From assembly GCA_030622375.1 (NCBI GenBank), contig JAUXGC010000028.1:1-11378 (forward strand): DNA of 11,378 nucleotides, in the 5' to 3' direction. This document shows, piece after piece, positions 6,787-11,378 of the stretch. The stretch's first letter is position 1; each line of letters begins with the position of its first letter. This DNA comes from Sulfurovum sp. (GTDB lineage: Bacteria > Campylobacterota > Campylobacteria > Campylobacterales > Sulfurovaceae). The notes beneath the pieces were generated by a model that was given only the letters and a program-made list of their open reading frames with translations, made no database searches and had not been told where the DNA came from. The translations under genes and the position numbers were made by a program.

Positions 6787-7886
6787 CTCATTTATTTGGT
6801 GGCATTTACAATGGGAAAACGGTACTTGTAACGGGTCATACTGGTTTTAAAGGTTCCTGGTTGGCATTTTGGCTTACTCAAATGGGAGCCAAAGTTATAG
6901 GCTATGCCCTAGAAGCACCAACACAACCAAATCATCTATCGTTATTGGATTTCGATATGGTTTCCATTATTGGAGATATACGAGATCAGGAAAAACTTGA
7001 TGCTGTTTTTAAAACATATGAGCCTGAAATTGTATTTCACTTAGCAGCTCAACCACTGGTTAGACTCTCATATGAAGAGCCCGTAGAGACATTTGATACA
7101 AATGTAATGGGTACGCTAAAAGTGTTTGAAGCATGTAGAAAAACCTCTTCTGTAAAAGCAGTTGTAAATATAACTAGCGATAAAGCTTATGAAAACCAAG
7201 AGTGGATATGGGGCTATAGAGAAAATGACCCAATGGGCGGATACGACCCGTACAGTGCTTCCAAAGGCTGTGCTGAGCTTGTAGCAAACTCTTATCGTAA
7301 CTCTTACTTTAATATTGCACAATACAAACAAAAACACAATGTACTTCTTGCTAGTTGCAGAGCTGGCAATGTGATAGGTGGTGGAGACTGGGCAGAAGAT
7401 AGGTTGATGACAGATATTATGCTCGCAGTTAGTCGTGGAGAGAAAGTACAAATTAGAAATCCTTATGCAACACGACCTTGGCAACATGTTTTAGAGCCAC
7501 TAAGTGGATATCTTGCCGTTGGTCAAAAGCTCCTTGAAGAGAAAAAAGAGTTTGCCGAAGCTTGGAATTTTGGACCAGAAAACGAAGGTTCTATAACGGT
7601 ACAAAAAGTAGTTGAGTCGGTTAAAAAATATTGGGATGACATTGATTATACTATAGAGAAATCTGAGAAAAATCTTCATGAAGCCAATCTTCTGAAACTA
7701 GACTGCTCAAAAGCAAATATTTTACTGGAGTGGCAAAGCGTATGGAATAGCGATACAACTTTTGAGAAAACAGTTAAATGGTATAAGTCGTTTTATGGGG
7801 ATGGACAGATTTTAACTCTAGAAAACTTGCACTCTTATATTGCAGATGCTTCTAGCAAAAGATTGTTATGGACTACTTCAAAATAG
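6783..7886 (+). CDS. rfbG: CDP-glucose 4,6-dehydratase
   Basis: This NAD-dependent short-chain dehydrogenase-type enzyme converts CDP-D-glucose to CDP-4-keto-6-deoxy-D-glucose, using the product of rfbF. With the start at 6783 it has 367 residues, near the usual 355-360. The Rossmann motif TGHTGFKG is at 17-24, HLAAQPLVRLSYEEP at 86-100 is typical of this dehydratase, NITSDKAYEN (129-138) carries the Thr-Ser-Asp-Lys catalytic segment, and YSASK (157-161) gives the Tyr157/Lys161 pair. GNVIGGGDWAEDR and RPWQHVLEPLSGY follow downstream. An in-frame ATG at 6768 would add MDSLG, but would overlap rfbF by 19 bases and lacks a better ribosome site. The 6783 ATG overlaps the rfbF stop as ATGA, typical of coupled translation, and leaves a family-like N terminus. 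The gene ends 37 bases before the start of the next. Confidence 0.95.
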   Translation: MTHLFGGIYNGKTVLVTGHTGFKGSWLAFWLTQMGAKVIGYALEAPTQPNHLSLLDFDMVSIIGDIRDQEKLDAVFKTYEPEIVFHLAAQPLVRLSYEEPVETFDTNVMGTLKVFEACRKTSSVKAVVNITSDKAYENQEWIWGYRENDPMGGYDPYSASKGCAELVANSYRNSYFNIAQYKQKHNVLLASCRAGNVIGGGDWAEDRLMTDIMLAVSRGEKVQIRNPYATRPWQHVLEPLSGYLAVGQKLLEEKKEFAEAWNFGPENEGSITVQKVVESVKKYWDDIDYTIEKSEKNLHEANLLKLDCSKANILLEWQSVWNSDTTFEKTVKWYKSFYGDGQILTLENLHSYIADASSKRLLWTTSK

Positions 7887-7923
7887 TATTAAATGGTTGA
7901 TATATTGACAAATGGAGAATAGA

Positions 7924-8814
7924 ATGAAAATAGTTGTGACAGGTGCCACAGGCTTTATAGCCAATGCTATAGTAGAACGATTACTTAGTGAAGGTCATCA
8001 AGTCTATGTTGTTGTACGCCCTCAAACCAATGTCTCAAAATTATTGGCACAGATTGAACTGTTTACTGATACTGGAAACACTACCCTACTTAATGATTTT
8101 TTTCAAGATATTAAACCTGATGGTGTACTTCATTTGGCTTCTTTGGTGCTTGTAAATCACACACTTGAAGAGATAGAACCTTTAATCATATCCAATATTT
8201 TATTCTCTACACGTCTTTTAGAAGCTTCGGTCAATGCCAAAGTAAAATGGTTTATAAACACAGGAACATTTTGGCAAAACTATAACAATGAAGAGTATAA
8301 TCCTGTAAATCTATATGCAGCAACAAAACAGGCGTTTGAAGATATTGCAAAATACTATTATGAAACCAATAAAATTAATTTTGTAACTATAAAACTTAAC
8401 GATACCTTTGGCTCTAACGACACTCGTTCAAAAATCTTCAACTTATGGGGAAGAGCTATTGCAAACCAAGAGAACTTAGGTATGTCACCCGGAGAGCAAG
8501 TGATAGATATTAGTTATATTGACAATATTACTGACGCTTACATGATGCTTTTAAAATTATTGAGAGATGACGATAACTCCACTTATGCTGGTGAAGTATA
8601 TGCTATTAATGCGAATGAACGTATGACGCTAAAAGAATTGTCAAAAGTTTATGAAGAGGTGACCCATACAACAGTAGATATTACTTGGGGCGGAAGAGAG
8701 TATAGAGACAGAGAGGTTATGGTGCCTTGGAACAAAGGTAAACCTGTGCCAGGATGGAAACAAAATATTTCACTGCATGATGCTATCTCAACCGTGATGA
8801 ATAAAGGAAAATAA
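7924..8814 (+). CDS. Extended SDR reductase/epimerase, abequose-synthase-like
   Basis: A 296-residue NAD(P)-dependent short-chain dehydrogenase, probably a C4-ketoreductase acting on the RfbG product or a derivative of it. The Rossmann loop is TGATGFIA (6-13), with Ala at the position more often occupied by Gly. LHLAS (69-73), the catalytic NTGTF (112-116) and YAATK (131-135, Tyr131/Lys135) follow, then IKLNDTFGSND and GEQVIDISYIDNITDAYM (a sugar-binding region). The run from FINTGTFW to the GEQ...YIDN segment closely recalls CDP-abequose synthase (RfbJ: FLNTDSFF, TGEQIRDFIFVDD), by recall rather than alignment. The start is ATG 7924: GGAG at 7914-7917 sits six bases upstream, and MKIVVTGATG is a standard N terminus. 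The alternative ATG 7912 would add MENR but is part of that ribosome site. The stop overlaps the next start as TAATG. The stereochemistry of the product is not predictable. Confidence 0.87.
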   Translation: MKIVVTGATGFIANAIVERLLSEGHQVYVVVRPQTNVSKLLAQIELFTDTGNTTLLNDFFQDIKPDGVLHLASLVLVNHTLEEIEPLIISNILFSTRLLEASVNAKVKWFINTGTFWQNYNNEEYNPVNLYAATKQAFEDIAKYYYETNKINFVTIKLNDTFGSNDTRSKIFNLWGRAIANQENLGMSPGEQVIDISYIDNITDAYMMLLKLLRDDDNSTYAGEVYAINANERMTLKELSKVYEEVTHTTVDITWGGREYRDREVMVPWNKGKPVPGWKQNISLHDAISTVMNKGK

Positions 8815-10106
8815 TGAAAGATTTAGCACAACAAAAAACCATTGTCTTAGGGGCAGGCATATCAGGTTTATCTGCTGCTTACCACTTAGGTTTAAAAGGT
8901 TATAAACCGACAGTATATGAAAAAGATAGCGAGTGGGGAGGGCTGTGTGGTAACTTTACTATAGATGGTTTTAGATTTGACAAAGCGGTACATCTCTCTT
9001 TTGCCAAAAGTGAATATGTGCAAGAACTTTTTAAAAAATCTACACCTATTATTGCTCATAAGCCAGAAGCGTCTAACCACTATAAAGGTTTTTGGCTCAA
9101 GCACCCTGCTCAAAATAATCTTGCTACACTGCCTACAGAAGAGAAGGTAGAAATTATTACTGATTTTATAAAAAACAGTGATGTAGAGCATGAAGTAAAC
9201 AATTATGAAGAGTGGCTAAGAGCACAGTACGGTGACTATTTTGCAGAAAATTTTCCTATGAGATATACACGAAAGTACTGGACTGTTGAAGCATCTGAAC
9301 TCTCTACAACTTGGTGTGGTGCCAGATGGTATAAGCCGAGTATCCCTGAAGTGCTTCACGGTGCATTTACCACACAAACACCCAACACTTACTATGCAGA
9401 TGAGATGAGATACCCAGCTACAGGTGGATATAAAAGTTTTTTAAGTTTGATGGCAAAAGGCTCACGTATAGAGTTAAATAAAAAAGCTATAGCAATCAAT
9501 TCAACACTAAAAGAGATAAGTTTTGAAAATGGGACAAAAGAGAGTTACCAGCATTTAGTTTCAAGTTTGCCTATACCTTATGTTGTTTCTATTTTAAATG
9601 ATGTACCACAAGATGTTATTGAAGCCAGTAAAAGACTTTACGCCTCTTCTGTTGCCATAGTATCACTTGGATTTTCCAAACCTGATATTCCTGAGTATTT
9701 ATGGTACTACATTTACGATGAAGAGTATCTGCCTGCTAGATGTTATTCTCCAAGTATGAAGTCTCCAGACAATGTTCCAGATGGATGCTCTTCACTTCAG
9801 TTTGAAATTTATTTTTCAAGAGAAAAAGCTTTAGCTCTTGAGGGTGATGATCTCATAAATCATATAATCAGCAAAGGTGTAGAGATGAAACTCTTTACAC
9901 AAGAAGATATCATTGTTAAAGATGCCAGAATACTACCTTATGGAAATGTTGTATTTTACAATGGTATGGAAGCAGACAGGAGCATTGTTCAGGATTATTT
10001 GGAGTCTGTCAACATCTATCGTGTAGGTCGTTTCGGAGAGTGGGCTTATCTGTGGACAGACCAATCTCTACTTAGTGGCAAAAAAGTTGCACAAAAAGAG
10101 CTATAG
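8814..10106 (+). CDS. FAD-dependent oxidoreductase, protoporphyrinogen-oxidase/UDP-galactopyranose-mutase-like
   Basis: A 430-residue flavoprotein of the amine-oxidase/UGM superfamily. The dinucleotide motif is VLGAGISGLSAA (11-22; Gly13, Gly15, Gly18), the ribose-binding acid is Glu36 in VYEKDSEWGGLCG (34-46), and FDKAVHLSF (55-63) carries a His at the place of the flavin-facing His in UDP-galactopyranose mutases. The C-terminal flavin-binding segment GRFGEWAYLWTDQSLLSG (405-422) is characteristic of the family. There is no signal peptide or membrane span. Its position between a CDP-sugar reductase and a sugar-modifying cupin, translationally coupled on both sides (TAATG upstream, zero gap downstream), argues for a nucleotide-sugar substrate rather than porphyrins or amines. 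A pyranose/furanose mutase acting on a CDP-6-deoxyhexose is the favoured idea. An oxidase or desaturase acting on the sugar or lipid carrier is the alternative. Similar flavoproteins in databases are usually named only as NAD(P)/FAD-binding or amine oxidoreductase. Confidence 0.8.
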   Translation: MKDLAQQKTIVLGAGISGLSAAYHLGLKGYKPTVYEKDSEWGGLCGNFTIDGFRFDKAVHLSFAKSEYVQELFKKSTPIIAHKPEASNHYKGFWLKHPAQNNLATLPTEEKVEIITDFIKNSDVEHEVNNYEEWLRAQYGDYFAENFPMRYTRKYWTVEASELSTTWCGARWYKPSIPEVLHGAFTTQTPNTYYADEMRYPATGGYKSFLSLMAKGSRIELNKKAIAINSTLKEISFENGTKESYQHLVSSLPIPYVVSILNDVPQDVIEASKRLYASSVAIVSLGFSKPDIPEYLWYYIYDEEYLPARCYSPSMKSPDNVPDGCSSLQFEIYFSREKALALEGDDLINHIISKGVEMKLFTQEDIIVKDARILPYGNVVFYNGMEADRSIVQDYLESVNIYRVGRFGEWAYLWTDQSLLSGKKVAQKEL

Positions 10107-10514
10107 ATGGCACTTAAAGAAAAAATAACCATTATAGAGAGAAAAAAACTAGGTGACAGCCGTGGTTGGTTTCTTAAAGTAATAGATGGGAAAGAGGAGG
10201 GTTTGCCAAACCATACGGGAGAGATTTACCTCACTCATGCTTCAGGACTCAACCAAGTAAGAGGAAATCACTATCATCCTAAAGCTAAAGAGTGGTTTAC
10301 TCTACTTGAAGGCAAAGCCGAACTGAAACTTAAAGATATGGATACAAATGAGCTATATTCCATTATGCTAGATGAGGATGTACCACAAACCATTGTCGTA
10401 CCTCCAAATGTAGCACATGCTTTTATAAATATCCAAGAAGAGCCTTTTCTACTTTTAGCATACACAGATGAGCTATATGACCCCAAAGATACTATAGCTG
10501 TAACCTTGGACTAA
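10107..10514 (+). CDS. Small cupin, CapF C-terminal-domain/sugar-epimerase-like
   Basis: A 135-residue single-domain cupin. GDSRGWFLKVI (16-26) and RGNHYHPKAKEWF (52-64) followed by VPPNVAHAFINI (98-109) match the metal-binding cupin at the C terminus of CapF/WbjC, with His55, His57, Glu62 and His104 as the probable metal ligands. In CapF that domain, of the sort also compared with RmlC and WxcM/FdtA, epimerises C3 of a 4-keto-6-deoxy nucleotide sugar, and the fused SDR domain then reduces C4. Here the cupin stands alone, while a separate SDR is encoded two genes upstream in the same operon, suggesting a split version acting on the CDP-4-keto-6-deoxyhexose. It starts directly after the stop of the flavoprotein gene with only a weak AAAGAG ribosome site, so translation is probably coupled. 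Its TAA shares bases with the TAG of the convergent glycosyltransferase gene. Epimerase activity is inferred; a 3,4-ketoisomerase or acyl-transfer partner is possible. Confidence 0.8.
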   Translation: MALKEKITIIERKKLGDSRGWFLKVIDGKEEGLPNHTGEIYLTHASGLNQVRGNHYHPKAKEWFTLLEGKAELKLKDMDTNELYSIMLDEDVPQTIVVPPNVAHAFINIQEEPFLLLAYTDELYDPKDTIAVTLD

Positions 10515-11378
10515 GATAGCTTGTTAAGTATTTTCTCTTCTAGTAGTACTGTTACACTTTTATTGGTTAATGTGTTGACATACAAATCATAAGCATTTTG
10601 GGCTACTTTATTACGCAACTCATCATCATTTTTAATCTCTAAAATCTTCTGTGCCAAAGATTTGGGTGTAGAGTCTTTCACAAAAAAGATACTCTCATCT
10701 CCTACAAATAGTTCATTCATTGCTGGAGTATCAAGTGTTAAGTGTGGTTTGCCTACAGCAAAAGACTCATAAGCTTTATTGGTAATAAACACTTTTGCTC
10801 TCTCCCCTGCTCCAAATGCACCTAGTGTAACATCAGATGCATTATAATAGTCATTTAACTCTTCCATGCTCACATAATCAATAAATTCAATATTTTTAAG
10901 TCCGTGTTTCTTAGCCAAAGCAGTAGATTCTGCATATTTTTGACCTTTACCTAACATCAAAAAGTAAACCTCTTCACCACTCTCTTCAAGTATCTTGGCT
11001 GCATCCATCACAATATCAACACCATGAAAAGGGATGTATGACCCCATGTAAACCATTGTAAACATATCTCTGTGTCGCTCTATATCTTTTTTAAATATCT
11101 TCTCTTCGTTTACTGCCAAAGGGAGTCTTGTAAATTTATCTCTATCTATGCCATAATTTTTTACGGCTGTATCTATGAGCTGTGTTGTGTCAACTATGAC
11201 ATAGTCTGCCAACTCCAAAGAGCGTTTGTCTAGCCAAAAAGTTATTTTTCCAAGTAAACTATCGGCTGTAAAAAGTTTTCTGTCTTTTACCATCATATCA
11301 TGCAAAGAAACATAGTAATCAAAAACAATGGTTTTCTTAGTAAAAATTCTTAAAAATATTACTAAAAAATACCCCATA
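10511..11378 (-). CDS. Family 4 (group 1) glycosyltransferase, N terminus beyond the window
   Basis: The minus-strand frame is open to the right edge and encodes at least 288 residues, representing the inter-domain part and whole C-terminal domain of a GT-B-fold retaining glycosyltransferase. The Met codon at 11375-11377 is probably internal: GT4 enzymes are usually 350-400 residues, and the normal N-terminal strand and glycine loop are missing. Visible elements are LDKRSLELADYVIVDT, the end of the N-terminal domain, VYMGSYIPFHGVDIVMDAA, the start of the nucleotide-binding domain, FLMLGKGQKY, the IEFIDYVSMEELNDYYNASDV stretch, and NKAYESFAVGKPHLT with the donor-contacting Glu of the GT4 E-x7-E region. 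It should add a sugar to the lipid-linked repeat unit at the cytoplasmic face of the membrane. The donor is unknown; its position next to the CDP-sugar operon makes that sugar a candidate. It converges on the cupin gene with a four-base overlap. Confidence 0.88.
   Translation of the reverse strand, partial: MGYFLVIFLRIFTKKTIVFDYYVSLHDMMVKDRKLFTADSLLGKITFWLDKRSLELADYVIVDTTQLIDTAVKNYGIDRDKFTRLPLAVNEEKIFKKDIERHRDMFTMVYMGSYIPFHGVDIVMDAAKILEESGEEVYFLMLGKGQKYAESTALAKKHGLKNIEFIDYVSMEELNDYYNASDVTLGAFGAGERAKVFITNKAYESFAVGKPHLTLDTPAMNELFVGDESIFFVKDSTPKSLAQKILEIKNDDELRNKVAQNAYDLYVNTLTNKSVTVLLEEKILNKLS

Noticed and set aside
7116..7487. Minus-strand 123-codon frame opposite rfbG
   Set aside because: It is antisense to highly conserved dehydratase motifs; the Cys/Ile/Tyr-rich product looks non-coding.
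7912..7923. ATG 7912 as start of the SDR gene
   Set aside because: The ATGGAG it belongs to serves better as ribosome site for ATG 7924, which yields the family-typical MKIVVTGATG N terminus.
8892..9191. Minus-strand 99-codon frame opposite the flavoprotein gene
   Set aside because: A shadow frame with no ribosome site and a composition unlike real proteins of this genome.
1..11378. CRISPR array, tRNA/rRNA genes, insertion sequences, attachment sites
   Set aside because: No regularly spaced repeats, no cloverleaf-like or rRNA segments, no transposase fragments and no terminal inverted repeats with target duplications were seen. The gaps between genes are too short to hold them.

Overview
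The window is a surface-polysaccharide (O-antigen, capsule or exopolysaccharide) biosynthesis region from a low-GC, Gram-negative bacterium. The AT-rich codon use, short AT-rich gaps with extended TATAATAATA-type -10 boxes, AAGAG/AAGGAG ribosome sites and the Lys/Ile-rich proteins fit a member of the Campylobacterota (Sulfurimonas/Sulfurovum-like). That placement is an inference; no marker gene is present.

Layout, left to right. (1) 1-1100, plus: the 3' part of a gene of unknown function, open to the left edge. (2) 1157-3443, plus: a rhamnosyltransferase-like GT2 enzyme and a WbaP-type polyprenyl-phosphate hexose-1-phosphate transferase, which starts repeat-unit assembly on undecaprenyl phosphate. 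(3) 3468-5902, minus: an MBOAT O-acyltransferase followed by a membrane-anchored SGNH-like protein, forming a two-gene polysaccharide O-acylation module that converges on wbaP. (4) 5903-6009: a compact divergent promoter region with a striking mirror-image layout. (5) 6010-10514, plus: a tight five-gene nucleotide-sugar operon: rfbF (CDP-glucose synthesis), rfbG (CDP-glucose 4,6-dehydratase), an abequose-synthase-like SDR reductase, a UDP-galactopyranose-mutase/protoporphyrinogen-oxidase-like flavoprotein and a CapF-type cupin. (6) 10511-11378, minus: a GT4 glycosyltransferase running off the right edge, whose stop codon overlaps that of the cupin gene tail to tail.

How they may work together. 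RfbF and RfbG make CDP-4-keto-6-deoxy-D-glucose. In the classical 3,6-dideoxyhexose clusters the next gene is rfbH (ddhC), which removes the C3 oxygen. Here rfbH is absent and the operon goes straight to a C4-reductase-like SDR, a flavoprotein and a cupin. The most economical reading is a CDP-activated 6-deoxyhexose (for example the fuco, gulo or allo configuration), possibly converted to its furanose form by the flavoenzyme. The sugar would be transferred by GT enzymes such as those at 1157 and 10511, and the glycan could be O-acylated by the MBOAT/SGNH pair. The exact sugar cannot be read from sequence alone. No flippase, polymerase or ABC transporter is in the window, so the locus must extend beyond it. 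There is no gene-free stretch longer than about 110 bases.
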